DNA of 64,000 nucleotides from Azorhizobium sp943371865. Its GTDB lineage: Bacteria > Pseudomonadota > Alphaproteobacteria > Rhizobiales > Xanthobacteraceae. A program made the position numbers and the translations under genes. The stretch covers positions 1 through 64,000 of the forward strand of contig NZ_CALRWL010000024.1 of NCBI RefSeq assembly GCF_943371865.1, in the 5' to 3' direction. Below the pieces are notes generated by a model. That model searched no databases. It was not told the DNA's origin and saw only the letters and a program-made list of their open reading frames with translations. Positions 24,485 through 34,096 of this stretch are shown here, in pieces. The first letter of the stretch is position 1. Every line of letters begins with the position of its first letter.

Positions 24485-25450
24485 CTATTGCAGCATGCGC
24501 TCGAAATTGATGTTGAACAGCTTGGGGTCGGGGCGGGTGGTGTAGTTGAGGTTCGAGATCGCCACCGACGTGTCGTAGCCCTGCGGATCGGTCACGATCC
24601 ACTGCCGCAGCTGATAGTCCTTGGCGTCGAATAGCAGCAGCAGGCGATAGGTGCCCATCATCGGCACCTGTTCCTGCATCACCACCGAGACATAGACATT
24701 GTCCTCATAGACCCCGGTCACATTGGGGTTCAGTACCAGCTCGATCTTGTCGGCGAGCAGGAAGCGCAAGGGCGTCTGCGCCAAAGGCGTCACGTCCTGG
24801 GTGTTCAGGCGGCGGTCGCGCACCACCACCGACTGGCCGTTGGACACCAGTTCGATGGTGGCCGGGGCATTGTATTCGAACCGCACCTTGCCGGGCTTCT
24901 GCATGTAGAAGTCGCCGGTCTTGCGGCTGCCGTCGGAATCGATCTGCACAAAGGTGCCCACCAGGGTCTGCACCGAATTCCAATAGGTGGTGAGCTTGTT
25001 CACCGTGGTCATGGCGGCGCGGTCGAGATTACCCTGGGCCGGCGCGGGGGCCGGGTTCTGCAGCGGATTGCGGGGCGCGGCGGCCACCGCCGCCGGCGCC
25101 GTGGAGGCAGCCGGCGGACGCGGCTGGTTGGCAGACGCCGGGCGCTGCGCCGGCAACGGCACCGCCGCCTGGGCGGCAGGAGTCTGGGCCGCGGGCGCGA
25201 TGGATTGCGGCGCGCCGGCCTGCGGCGCGGCACTGGGCGCGGGCGCCGCCTGGGGCGCGCGCGGCGCACCGGTCTGCGGCACCATGGGCTGGGGCGAGAA
25301 CAATTGCGAGCCGATCGCCTGCGACCCGCCGGGCACGCTGGCCCCCGGCACTTCGCCCGGAGGGAGCAAAATGCCCTGCGCCATGGCGTGCGGTGCGGCC
25401 GCCAAGCCAATCAGGATCGCGAAGGAAACGGCAAGGCGGCGGGGCATCAT
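24485..25450 (-). CDS. lolA: Outer-membrane lipoprotein carrier protein LolA, with long Pro/Ala linker
   Basis: A 321-aa periplasmic protein. Residues 1-25 are a signal peptide (MMPRRLAVSFAILIG, cleavage near AMAQG). Residues about 27-140 are a low-complexity Pro/Ala/Gln region, and about 146-321 is the LolA fold, with GTFVQIDSDGSRKTGDFYMQKPGKVRFEYNAPATIELVSNGQSVVV and the closing LSNLNYTTRPDPKLFNI-like strands. LolA escorts lipoproteins from LolCDE to the outer membrane. The family is usually about 200-240 aa, so the linker is an addition seen in some Hyphomicrobiales. The start could be 25447, 25450 or 25456. It lies downstream of ftsK on the same strand. Confidence 0.85.
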   Translation of the reverse strand: MMPRRLAVSFAILIGLAAAPHAMAQGILLPPGEVPGASVPGGSQAIGSQLFSPQPMVPQTGAPRAPQAAPAPSAAPQAGAPQSIAPAAQTPAAQAAVPLPAQRPASANQPRPPAASTAPAAVAAAPRNPLQNPAPAPAQGNLDRAAMTTVNKLTTYWNSVQTLVGTFVQIDSDGSRKTGDFYMQKPGKVRFEYNAPATIELVSNGQSVVVRDRRLNTQDVTPLAQTPLRFLLADKIELVLNPNVTGVYEDNVYVSVVMQEQVPMMGTYRLLLLFDAKDYQLRQWIVTDPQGYDTSVAISNLNYTTRPDPKLFNINFERMLQ

Positions 25451-25609
25451 CAACATCCGGCAGAAGCGCGAATCACGCAGGATCGCGCATGTCGCCGCTT
25501 TATACTTCGGTTTCTTCGCTTTGTTCCCTAGCCACGGCCTATGGCGATCCTGTGGCTCGCGGCGGGCGCCCACGGGGCTGTGACAGGGGGCAGCGGTCGC
25601 CAGGGCGCC

Positions 25610-28114
25610 TTACTCCGCCGCCTCGTCGGAGAGCAGAATCTCGCGCTTGCCGGCGTGATTGGGGGCGCCGACCACGCCTTCCTTCTCCATGCGCTCCACC
25701 AGCGAGGCGGCGCGGTTATAGCCGATCTGCAGCCGGCGCTGGATATAGGAGGTGGAGCACTTCTTGTCCCGCAGCACCACCGCCACCGCCTGCGAATAGA
25801 GATCCTGGCCCGGTTCGCCGAACGATCCCTTATCCATCACCGCGCCGTCGTCCTCGTCATCCCCGTCCGCATCGGCGGTGACCGCCTCCACATAATCGGG
25901 CACGCCCTGGGCTTTGAGGTGCCGCACCACCCGCTCCACCTCCTCGTCGGAGACGAACGGGCCATGCACGCGGCTGATGCGCCCGCCGCCCGCCATGTAG
26001 AGCATGTCGCCCTGGCCCAGCAGCTGTTCGGCGCCCATCTCGCCGAGAATGGTGCGGCTGTCGATCTTGGAGGTCACCTGGAACGAGATCCGGGTGGGGA
26101 AATTGGCCTTGATGGTGCCGGTGATCACGTCCACGGACGGGCGTTGCGTCGCCATCACCAGATGGATGCCGGCGGCCCGCGCCATCTGGGCCAGGCGCTG
26201 GATGGCGCCCTCGATGTCCTTGCCGGCGGTGAGCATCAGGTCCGCCATCTCGTCGACGATGACGACGATATAGGGCAGCGGCCCCAGCTCCATTTCCTCG
26301 CGCTCATAGACCGCTTCGCCGGTCTCGTGGTCGAAGCCGGTCTGCACGGTACGGGCGATGCTCTCGCCCTTCTTCATGGCGTCGGCGACGCGGGCGTTGA
26401 AGCCGTCGATGTTGCGCACGCCGAGCTTGGACATCTTCTTGTAGCGGTCCTCCATCTCCCGCACCGCCCATTTCAGGGCCACCACCGCCTTCTTGGGATC
26501 GGTGACCACCGGGGCGAGGAGATGGGGAATGCCGTCATAGACCGACAGCTCCAGCATCTTGGGGTCCACCATGATCAGGCGGCACTGCTCCGGCGTCATG
26601 CGGTAGAGCAGCGACAGGATCATGGTGTTGATGGCCACCGACTTGCCCGAGCCGGTGGTGCCGGCCACCAGGAGATGCGGCATGCGGGCGAGATCGACGA
26701 TCACCGGCTCGCCGCCGATGGTCTTGCCGAGCGCGATGGCCAGCTTCTGGCCGCTGTCGGAAAAGTCCTTGGTGGCCAAAAGCTCGCGCAGCAGCACCTT
26801 GTCGCGGCGCGGATTGGGCAATTCGATGCCGATGGCATTGCGCCCCGGCACCACCGCCACGCGGGCGGAAATGGCGCTCATGGAGCGGGCGATGTCGTCG
26901 GCGAGGCCGATGACGCGGGACGACTTGATGCCCGGTGCCGGCTCCAATTCATACAAGGTCACCACCGGGCCGGGGCGCACCTGGACGATTTCGCCGCGCA
27001 CGCCGAAATCATCCAGCGTGCCTTCCAGCAATTTGGCGGTGTCTTTCAGCGCCTCGGGGCTCATGGTCGGCCCCTTGGCCGGGGGCGCCGCGCCCAGCAG
27101 GGTCAGTTCGGGATGCTGATAGAGGCCGCGCCGGTTGCCGCGCGGGTTCGCGCCCGCGCCATTGCGGTCGCGCTTGGCGGCACCGGGGCGCGAGCGCGGC
27201 GGCGGCGCCTCGAACGTGTCTTCCCCGTCGGCCTCGTCGTCCATGGGGGCGGCATCGCGGCGGGCGCCGCCCACGGGCGGGGCTTCGGGACGGGGCGTCA
27301 GGCGCGGCTCGACCCGGCCGTTGGGATCGGCGCGCCGCTCCAGCGGGCGGGCCAGCGCCACGCCCTTGATGACGCGGGGCGCGCGGCGAGTGGTCAGGCG
27401 GGCCTTCAGCGACAGGAAGGTATGGGTCAGCGCGCCCAGCGACACCATCGCCCCGCGCTCCACCTCTTCCTCCTCCGCATCATAGGGCTCGTCCTCAGGA
27501 CCGCCGTCTTCAGCCGGCGCCGTGGGGCGGCAGGCGACGAACAAGCCGCCGGCCCCGATTCCCAGCCCCACCGCGCCCACCAGGATGGCGGCAAAGCTCG
27601 AACTCCAATTGCCGGTGATCACCATCACCAGCCGCGGCACCAGATCGCCCATCACCCCGCCCAGGCCCGTGGGCATGGGCCAGGTGCCGAAAGTGGGCAA
27701 AGCGCCGAGGAACGCACTGGCGCCCAAAGCGCCGAAGGTCAGGGCCACCAGGCGCAGGCGTTCGCCCCTGAGCGGGCGATGGGTGAGCAGTCGCCAGCCC
27801 CACACCGCCAGCGGCAGCAGCAGCGCCAGCGAGGCGAGCCCCAGAAGCTGCATCAGCAGGTCGGCCACCACCGCGCCGGGACGGCCGAGCAGATTGTTCA
27901 CCTTGGCATTGGTGGCGTTGGACAGGCTGGGATCGCCCGCCGACCAGGTCATCAGCGCCACCAGCGCGAACGTCACCGCCCCCAGGATGGCGACGCCGAC
28001 GATCTCCGACGAGCGGCGGCGGATGGCCGCGCGCACGCTCTCGGGAACGAAGTCCATGCCGAAGCCGTGCCCGCGCAAGGCCGCTGCTGATGCGGATCGA
28101 CGGCGAACGGACAT
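25610..28114 (-). CDS. ftsK: DNA translocase FtsK
   Basis: An 834-aa FtsK/SpoIIIE protein that pumps chromosome termini across the division septum. Four N-terminal membrane helices (about 38-58, 83-108, 120-143, 172-195) are followed by a Pro/Arg-rich linker to about residue 310. The motor follows, with Walker A GTTGSGKS at about 484 and Walker B VVIVDEMADLML. The C-terminal gamma winged helix (CSTSYIQRRLQIGYNRAASLVERMEKEGVV) recognises KOPS-type sequences. The aminotransferase gene lies 13 bp upstream, so they form one transcript, with lolA downstream. Confidence 0.95.
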   Translation of the reverse strand: MSVRRRSASAAALRGHGFGMDFVPESVRAAIRRRSSEIVGVAILGAVTFALVALMTWSAGDPSLSNATNAKVNNLLGRPGAVVADLLMQLLGLASLALLLPLAVWGWRLLTHRPLRGERLRLVALTFGALGASAFLGALPTFGTWPMPTGLGGVMGDLVPRLVMVITGNWSSSFAAILVGAVGLGIGAGGLFVACRPTAPAEDGGPEDEPYDAEEEEVERGAMVSLGALTHTFLSLKARLTTRRAPRVIKGVALARPLERRADPNGRVEPRLTPRPEAPPVGGARRDAAPMDDEADGEDTFEAPPPRSRPGAAKRDRNGAGANPRGNRRGLYQHPELTLLGAAPPAKGPTMSPEALKDTAKLLEGTLDDFGVRGEIVQVRPGPVVTLYELEPAPGIKSSRVIGLADDIARSMSAISARVAVVPGRNAIGIELPNPRRDKVLLRELLATKDFSDSGQKLAIALGKTIGGEPVIVDLARMPHLLVAGTTGSGKSVAINTMILSLLYRMTPEQCRLIMVDPKMLELSVYDGIPHLLAPVVTDPKKAVVALKWAVREMEDRYKKMSKLGVRNIDGFNARVADAMKKGESIARTVQTGFDHETGEAVYEREEMELGPLPYIVVIVDEMADLMLTAGKDIEGAIQRLAQMARAAGIHLVMATQRPSVDVITGTIKANFPTRISFQVTSKIDSRTILGEMGAEQLLGQGDMLYMAGGGRISRVHGPFVSDEEVERVVRHLKAQGVPDYVEAVTADADGDDEDDGAVMDKGSFGEPGQDLYSQAVAVVLRDKKCSTSYIQRRLQIGYNRAASLVERMEKEGVVGAPNHAGKREILLSDEAAE

Positions 28115-28127
28115 CGGCGTGCGCTCC

Positions 28128-29330
28128 TCAGGACAGGCCGGCGACGAGGCGGTTCAGCACCTCTTCGCTGGTGGCGAGATCATGGACCATGGCGACCCGC
28201 AGATAGGGATCTCCGGGATTGGCGCCGCTGGCATCGCGGGACGACAGATAGCCGCCGGGAACCGTGCGCAGGCCCTGTTCCCGCCACAGCTTGAGCGCCG
28301 CTTCCGCGCCGCCGCCGGCCTCGGTGACGTCGAGCCACAGGAAGAAGCCGCCAGCCGGACGGCGATAGCCGAAGCGGTTGCCGAGCATGCGGTCGGCAAT
28401 ATCGAACTTGGCCACATAGAGCCCGCGGGAGGCCTCCACATGGGCCTCGTCATTGAACGCGGCCACCGCCACCGCCTGCAACGGCTCGGGCACCTGCGGC
28501 GCGGCGATGCCGCGGAAGGCCAGGAATTCTTTGAGGAAATCCGCGTCGCCGGCCACGAAGCCCACCCGCATGCCCGGCAGCGACGAGCGCTTGGACAGGG
28601 AATTGAAGGTCAGCAGGCCGGAATAGTCGCCCCGCGCCACTTCCAATATGCCCGGCGGCTTCTCGGCGCCCAGATAGATTTCCGAATAGCATTCGTCCGC
28701 GAACAGATAGGCGCCATGGGCGCGGGTCATCTCCAGCAGGCGCTCCAGATAGGCGCGCGAGGCCACCGCCCCCTGCGGATTGGCGGGGGAGGCCAAGAAC
28801 ACCACCACGGCGCGGGCCAGCAGCGCCGGATCGAGCGCATCGAGATCCGGCAGCCAGCCGCTCTCGCGGGTGGTGGCCATGGCCACCACCTCGCAGCCGG
28901 CGATGTCGGCCCCGGCGCGATAGGCGGCATAAAGCGGGTTGGGGACCAGCACGATGGGCGCCCCAGCCCGCTGCGCCACCCGGCGCCGCGCGATGAAGGT
29001 GGCGTTCACCAGCCCTTCGCGGGAGCCGTTCAGCACCAGGATTTCCCGGTCCGCATCCATGGGACGGGCCAGCGCATAGCGCCGGCCCAGCCAGCCGGCG
29101 ACGGCGGCGCGGAATTCCGGCGTGCCCTCGGTACGGGGATATTTGCCGAAGCCCGCCAGCGCGCCGGCCAGCGCCGGGCCGACGAAGGCCGGCATGGCAT
29201 GCTGCGGCTCGCCCACGGCGGCGGTCAAAGGCGCGCGCGCCGGCGTCGTCCCGGCCAGCAGATCGGCCAGGCGGACGAAGGGGGAACGGGTATCGTCGCC
29301 GGAGCGGGGGGAGGACGCAGGATTGGACAT
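28128..29330 (-). CDS. Class I/II PLP-dependent aminotransferase
   Basis: A 400-aa fold-type I aminotransferase. The PLP-binding Lys is in FNSLSKRSSLPGMRVGF (about 238-254), with FLASPANPQGAV and YLFADECYSEIYLG upstream carrying the Asn and Asp/Tyr cofactor contacts, and Arg near DPYLRVAMVH for the substrate carboxylate. It resembles DapC-type succinyl-diaminopimelate or alanine-type transaminases often found beside ftsK in this order; the exact substrate is not certain. The start at 29330 is preferred to 29345; neither has a strong ribosome binding site. Confidence 0.82.
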   Translation of the reverse strand: MSNPASSPRSGDDTRSPFVRLADLLAGTTPARAPLTAAVGEPQHAMPAFVGPALAGALAGFGKYPRTEGTPEFRAAVAGWLGRRYALARPMDADREILVLNGSREGLVNATFIARRRVAQRAGAPIVLVPNPLYAAYRAGADIAGCEVVAMATTRESGWLPDLDALDPALLARAVVVFLASPANPQGAVASRAYLERLLEMTRAHGAYLFADECYSEIYLGAEKPPGILEVARGDYSGLLTFNSLSKRSSLPGMRVGFVAGDADFLKEFLAFRGIAAPQVPEPLQAVAVAAFNDEAHVEASRGLYVAKFDIADRMLGNRFGYRRPAGGFFLWLDVTEAGGGAEAALKLWREQGLRTVPGGYLSSRDASGANPGDPYLRVAMVHDLATSEEVLNRLVAGLS

Positions 29331-29441
29331 GGGCTCGCGATGCATCGGATCAAACCGGAGAATGGCGCAGACAAGGTTAAGAGGCGCCTAACCCTGCGCG
29401 GCCGTGTTTAAGGAACAAGGGTCCGGACGCCGCCGCTGCCG

Positions 29442-30398
29442 TCAGGCGCGGGGCACGGCCGCCAAAATGGCGCGGGCGGCGGCGCTATCGGCATCCATCT
29501 GCCGGATCAGGGCCTCGATGCCGTCGAATTTCAGTTCCGGGCGCAGATAGCCATGGAAGGCGACCTCCACCTCCTGGCCGTAGAGATCGCCGGAAAAGTC
29601 GAACACATGCACTTCCAGCAGCGCCCGGCCATTGTCGAAGGTGGGCCGCCGGCCATAGCTGGCCACCGCGTCATGGGTGCCGGTGGCGGTGGTCAGGCGC
29701 ACCGCATAGATGCCGAAGGCGAGCGTGATGTCCGGCGACAGCGCCAGATTGGCGGTGGGATAGCCCAGATCCCGGCCGCGCTTGTCGCCATGGATGACGG
29801 TGGCCCGGATGCTCCAGGGCCGCCCGAGCATATGCGCCGCATGGCCCACCTGCCCCGCCTCCAGGGCGCGGCGGATGGCGGTGGAGGAAATGGAATCCCC
29901 TTCGTCCAACATCGCCTCCACCACCTGCACCGGAAAGCCGTGCTGCACGCCCTGGGCCTCAAGGAAGGCGGGCGAGCCGGCCCGCGCCTTGCCGAAATGA
30001 AAGTCGAACCCCACCACGGCGCCGGAGACCTGGAAGGTGCCCACCAGGATATCGGCCACGAACGCCTCGGCGGTGATCGCCGCCAGATCGCGGTTGAACG
30101 GCAGCACGATGGCTCCGGCGAGGCCGCAGGCGGCGAGCGCGGCCAGCTTCTGCGGCTCCGGGGTCAGGCGGAACAGCGCCACGTCCGGCTGGAACACCGC
30201 GCGCGGATGCGGCTCGAAGGTCAGCGCCACCGTGGGGCGCCCCAGCGCCCGGCCCATGGCCAGCGCCGCCCCGATCACCGCCTGATGGCCGCGATGCACG
30301 CCGTCGAAATTCCCGATGGCCAGCACCGGGCGCGCCAATGCCTCCGGCAGCGGCGCGATGGCATGGACGATGGGAAAGTCTGGGGCGGGCGAGGGCAT
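29442..30398 (-). CDS. ribF: Bifunctional riboflavin kinase / FAD synthetase
   Basis: A 318-aa RibF. The N-terminal FAD synthetase (adenylyltransferase) shows AIGNFDGVHRGHQAVI (about 27-42), GFDFHFGKARAG and ISSTAIRRAL. The C-terminal riboflavin kinase shows GRPWSIRATVIHGDKRGRDLGYPTANL and the ASYGRRPTFDN and LEVHVFDFSGDLYG blocks. It makes FMN and FAD from riboflavin. The start at 30398 is the first that fits the family; an upstream start at 30437 is possible. A HAD hydrolase gene lies 91 bp upstream on the same strand, a pairing common in Hyphomicrobiales. Confidence 0.94.
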   Translation of the reverse strand: MPSPAPDFPIVHAIAPLPEALARPVLAIGNFDGVHRGHQAVIGAALAMGRALGRPTVALTFEPHPRAVFQPDVALFRLTPEPQKLAALAACGLAGAIVLPFNRDLAAITAEAFVADILVGTFQVSGAVVGFDFHFGKARAGSPAFLEAQGVQHGFPVQVVEAMLDEGDSISSTAIRRALEAGQVGHAAHMLGRPWSIRATVIHGDKRGRDLGYPTANLALSPDITLAFGIYAVRLTTATGTHDAVASYGRRPTFDNGRALLEVHVFDFSGDLYGQEVEVAFHGYLRPELKFDGIEALIRQMDADSAAARAILAAVPRA

Positions 30399-30489
30399 CG
30401 GCAGAAGGGGCGGCCGGGAGTGTGGGAGGGGTCCCACCCTTGGCCCAGCCCCGCCGCCCCGTCAAGCGCGGGCGGGGCCGGCGCGCCTC

Positions 30490-31395
30490 CTACCAGGACA
30501 GACGCGGCATCACGGCGCGGGGGCGGGCGGGGCCGGCGAACAATTGCGCCACCGCCGCCATGTCCGGGGCGGCGCCATGCTCGGACTTCAGCTCCACCGC
30601 ATGGATGCCGCTGGAGATGAACAGGCTGTGGAACCCGGCCTGGGTGGCGCCGATGATGTCGGTGCGCAGGGCATCGCCGATGGCCAGCACCCGCGCGCCC
30701 GGTGGCACTTCGTTGCGCAGCCCCAGCACCCGGCGCATGGCTTCCACATAGACCGGCGGGTGCGGCTTGCCGCAATAGACCGCATCGCCGCCCAATTCCT
30801 CATAGAGCTGGGCCAGCGCCCCGGCGCAATAGATCAGCCGGTCGCCGCGCTCCACCACCAGATCGGGATTGGCGCACACCAGGGTCAGGCCGCGCGCCTG
30901 CATGGCGGTGAGCATGGCGCGATAGTCTTCCGGCGTCTCCACATCGTCATTGAACAGGCCGGTGCACACCACCAGGTCGGCGCCGTCCAGGTCCGACACC
31001 GTGACGCCGAGGCCGTCATAGGTGCCCAGATCCCGGTCCGGGCCGAGGTGGAACACCCGCGCCCCCGCCCGCCCGGCCAGCACCGCGCGGGTGACATCGC
31101 CGGAGGTGACGATGCCGTCATAGGCGTCGCGCGACACGCCCATGCCGTCCAGCATGCTGGCGACGAAGGCATTGGGGCGCGGCGCGTTGGAAACCAGGAA
31201 CACGCTGACCCCATGGCCGCGCGCATGCTCGAGCGCGGCGCAGGCGGCGGGGAAGGCGGCGACGCCATTATGGATCACGCCCCAGACGTCGCACAGGATC
31301 ACATCGTAATCGTCGATGATCTGCGACAGGCCGGGCAGCAAGGGCGCCACGAACGGCAGGGCAACGACAGCGTGCGGCGACGGGGCGTCGGCCAT
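30490..31395 (-). CDS. HAD-superfamily hydrolase, TIGR01459 type
   Basis: A 301-aa HAD phosphatase with motif I at Asp36 in LCDVWGVIHNG, motif II VFLVSNAPRP, Lys in VYCGKPHPPVY and motif IV AIGDALRTDIIGA. The NagD-like cap lies between. This matches the TIGR01459 class IIA hydrolases of Alphaproteobacteria; the substrate is not known, though the constant neighbour ribF hints at a flavin-related or nucleotide phosphate. AGGAGA precedes the ATG at 31395. Confidence 0.87.
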   Translation of the reverse strand: MADAPSPHAVVALPFVAPLLPGLSQIIDDYDVILCDVWGVIHNGVAAFPAACAALEHARGHGVSVFLVSNAPRPNAFVASMLDGMGVSRDAYDGIVTSGDVTRAVLAGRAGARVFHLGPDRDLGTYDGLGVTVSDLDGADLVVCTGLFNDDVETPEDYRAMLTAMQARGLTLVCANPDLVVERGDRLIYCAGALAQLYEELGGDAVYCGKPHPPVYVEAMRRVLGLRNEVPPGARVLAIGDALRTDIIGATQAGFHSLFISSGIHAVELKSEHGAAPDMAAVAQLFAGPARPRAVMPRLSW

Positions 31396-31609
31396 GGGGA
31401 CATCTCCTGGATCGGGCGACTTTTCGGCCCCGAGGTGCCACGGCACGGGCGTCGCCACAAGGCCCAGCGGCGCACACCCGCTGCCCGCCCGGCGCACCCC
31501 AGCCCCTCGGGCGGGCGGAGCGCTTCTTTTCTGGCCCGATCTCCGTCGGACCTTTTCATCTCCGGAGCCGCCGATAGCATCCCGGCGAACCTGCGACGGG
31601 AGAGGTATC

Positions 31610-32383
31610 ATGATGAGATTTCGCCGACCGGCCCTGACACACCTGCAGGCGCCGCGGCCCGCGGCCCGGTTCGCCGCGGTCGCGTGCGCGGGCCTCGCCG
31701 CCCTGATGCTCGCCGGCGCGCCCCTCCAGGCCCAGCCGGCCCCCGCGGCGCCCGCCCAAGGCCCCGGCTCCAAGCCCCTGCGGGATGTGCGCTATTGCGA
31801 GTTGCTGCCCATCTCCGTCGGCCTCGACGGCGTGAGCGCCCAGGTGTTCAACACCCTGGGCCACAGCGACTGCCCGCAGGCCAATTGGGAGAGCCTCACC
31901 GACAGCGAACTGCGCAAGGCGTTCAGCTCCCTGTACACCGTGCGCAACGGGCCGCGCTTCTTCATCATGGACCAGATCGTCGCCTCCGGCGCCACCCTCA
32001 AGGGCGAGGTGGTGACGGTGAACGGCATCGCCCTGGAGAAGCGCGCCGAAGTCCAGCTCTCCTTGTCCGAACTGCGCGAGAAGCCCTATCAGGACACGGT
32101 GATCGACCGCAGCACGCTCTATCGCTTCGATGCGGGCAAGCCGACCTTTCAGCTCACATCGCCCGATGGGTCGGTCTATGTGATGCAGTCCTATGCTCAG
32201 ATCGTCGATCCCAAGCTCACCTATGCGGATCTTCCCGGCCTCGGCGCCAAGCTGAAGCTGCCGGCCGGCTGGAGCTACGCCATGCAGACGCCGGCGCAGG
32301 AGCTTCTGCTCAAAGCGGACGGCAAAGCCACGGTGCTGCAGGACGATCTGAAGAACACCTATCAGAAGATCATCCCGCGCTAA
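31610..32383 (+). CDS. Hypothetical exported protein
   Basis: A 257-aa protein with no family I recognise. The N-terminus has several basic residues followed by a hydrophobic core (FAAVACAGLAALMLAGAPLQAQPA), a likely signal peptide ending near residue 42. The mature part has two cysteines (CELLPI and DCPQ, about 30 residues apart) that could form a disulfide, a DxxxxSGATLKGEVVTVNGI strand region, and a C-terminal LPGLGAKLKLPAGWSY then AQELLLKADGKATVLQDDL. This strand-rich end is what one would expect of a periplasmic binding or calycin-like domain. GGAGAGG precedes the ATG at 31610. Confidence 0.65.
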   Translation: MMRFRRPALTHLQAPRPAARFAAVACAGLAALMLAGAPLQAQPAPAAPAQGPGSKPLRDVRYCELLPISVGLDGVSAQVFNTLGHSDCPQANWESLTDSELRKAFSSLYTVRNGPRFFIMDQIVASGATLKGEVVTVNGIALEKRAEVQLSLSELREKPYQDTVIDRSTLYRFDAGKPTFQLTSPDGSVYVMQSYAQIVDPKLTYADLPGLGAKLKLPAGWSYAMQTPAQELLLKADGKATVLQDDLKNTYQKIIPR

Positions 32384-32392
32384 GCCGGATCA

Positions 32393-32420
32393 GCCTTGCG
32401 CCGGAGGACCGGCGCAAGGC
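32393..32420. terminator. Bidirectional hairpin between exported protein and murD
   Basis: A perfect 12-bp stem GCCTTGCGCCGG with AGGA loop and CCGGCGCAAGGC, between two convergent stop codons (32383 and 32427). Likely terminator for both; U-runs are weak. Confidence 0.6.
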
Positions 32421-32426
32421 GCCCGC

Positions 32427-33827
32427 TCACGCCGGGATTGCCTCCTGCGGCAGCGCCCGCACCAGATCGCGGAAGGCATCGCCCCGCACTTCGAAATTGG
32501 GATACTGGTCGAAACTGGCGCAGGCCGGCGACAGCAGCACCACCGGATGCGGCACGCCGGAGGCGGCCGCATCATGGGCGGCGGCGATCACCGCTTTGTC
32601 CAGCGTGCCCACCACCTCATGGGGGACATCGGCGCCGAGCGTCGCGGCGAAATCCGCCGCCGCCTCGCCGATCAGATAGGCCTTGCGCACCCGGGGAAAG
32701 AACGGCGCCAGCGGGGCAATGCCGCCCGCCTTGGGCTTGCCGCCGGCAATCCAGAACACGTTTTCGAAGCTGGCCAGCGCCCGCTCCGCCGCATCCGCAT
32801 TGGTGGCCTTGCTGTCATTGACGAACAGAACGGGACCGCGCGTGCCCACCTGCTCCATGCGGTGGGCGAGGCCCGGAAAGCGCTTCATGCCCACCGCGAT
32901 CACTTCATAGGCGAGGCCGATGGCATGGGCGGCCGCGAACGCCGCCGCCGCATTCTGCGCATTGTGGGTGCCGCGCAGGGAGCCGATGCCGGTGAGCGGC
33001 AGGCGGAAGCGCTCCACGCCGCCCTCGCTCACCACCAACGTCTCGCCGTCGAGCCAGATGCCGTCCGCCAAGGGCTGCTTGACCGAAATGCGCACCACAT
33101 GCGCGCCGGCCGCTTCGGCCCGATCGGCGATGGCGGCGGAAAAGTCATCATCCACCCCCACCACCGCGGTGCCGCCCGGCTGCACCCCGGCAATCAGCCG
33201 CTCCTTGATGGCGGCGTACTGGCTGATGTCGCCGTGCCGATCCAGATGATCGGGGGTGAGGTTGAGATGCACGCCCACGGACGGATCGAGGCTGGGGGCG
33301 AGATCAATCTGGTAGGACGAGCACTCGATCACATGCACCCGGCCGGACTTCGGCGGCTCCAGGGAGAGGATGGCGGTGCCGATATTGCCGCCCATCTGTA
33401 CATCGCGCCCGCCCACCCGCAGCAGATGCGAGATCAGCGCCGTGGTGGTGGATTTGCCATTGGTGCCGGTGATGGCCACGAAGGCCGAGGTGCGGTTGAG
33501 CGTCTTGCGGGTCCGGCAGAACAGTTCGATGTCGCCGATCACCTCGACGCCAGCGGCGCGGGCCAGCTCCACCGACCAATGGGGCGCGGGATGGGTGAGC
33601 GGCACGCCGGGCGCCAGCACCAACGCGGCAATGCCGCTCCAGTCGATGGTGCGCAGATCGGTGACGGTAAGGCCGGCAGCCGCCGCGCTCTCGCGCCCCT
33701 TGGCGCCGTCATCATAGGCCACCACCTGGGCGCCGCCGGCCACCAGCGCCTGCGCCGTGGCGAGGCCCGAGCCGCCGAGCCCGAACACGGCCACGGTTTG
33801 ATCCTTGAACGAGGTAACGGGAATCAT
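32427..33827 (-). CDS. murD: UDP-N-acetylmuramoyl-L-alanine--D-glutamate ligase
   Basis: A 466-aa MurD ligase that adds D-Glu to UDP-MurNAc-L-Ala in peptidoglycan synthesis. It has an N-terminal Rossmann domain (VAVFGLGGSG), the ATP-binding ITGTNGKSTTT at about 119-129, ECSSYQID, LNLTPDHLDRHG, the LRGTHNAQNAAAA segment, and VNDSKATNADAAERAL plus IAGGKPKAGG in the third domain. The ATG at 33827 has CAGGGT upstream; 33839 is an alternative. It stands alone: its usual dcw neighbours are missing on both sides, ftsW downstream and mraY upstream (29.6 kb away at 63454). It must therefore use its own promoter in the space shared with tex. Confidence 0.95.
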   Translation of the reverse strand: MIPVTSFKDQTVAVFGLGGSGLATAQALVAGGAQVVAYDDGAKGRESAAAAGLTVTDLRTIDWSGIAALVLAPGVPLTHPAPHWSVELARAAGVEVIGDIELFCRTRKTLNRTSAFVAITGTNGKSTTTALISHLLRVGGRDVQMGGNIGTAILSLEPPKSGRVHVIECSSYQIDLAPSLDPSVGVHLNLTPDHLDRHGDISQYAAIKERLIAGVQPGGTAVVGVDDDFSAAIADRAEAAGAHVVRISVKQPLADGIWLDGETLVVSEGGVERFRLPLTGIGSLRGTHNAQNAAAAFAAAHAIGLAYEVIAVGMKRFPGLAHRMEQVGTRGPVLFVNDSKATNADAAERALASFENVFWIAGGKPKAGGIAPLAPFFPRVRKAYLIGEAAADFAATLGADVPHEVVGTLDKAVIAAAHDAAASGVPHPVVLLSPACASFDQYPNFEVRGDAFRDLVRALPQEAIPA

Positions 33828-34096
33828 GACACCCTGCATCCGCTGCGCAATCGCCCCGGCACCAGGCGCGGGCGGTGAAAATCTGAAAGAGCGTCGCGCC
33901 GAACCGGCAGCCTGCTCCAGCGGCCGGGAGAATACCGTCTTGCGCGCCGCCGTCGAGGTGGGAGGATGCCGGAGGGGCCACCATCGCCCGGTCGCATTTG
34001 GCAGGCATGGCAGAATCGCGCCATTGAAGCCCGGCGCCGCGCGGTCTACGTTCGCGTTTCGTTCCGAATTTGTCGTGTTTGCCAGAAGGAAACATC
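33828..34096. promoter_or_regulatory. Divergent promoter region between murD and tex
   Basis: A 269-bp space with no convincing gene. A GANTC (CcrM) site GAATC occurs at 34013-34017. The last 60 bases before tex are less GC-rich and end in AGAAGGAAA, the tex ribosome binding site. Because murD is detached from mraY, a murD promoter is expected here. Confidence 0.4.
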
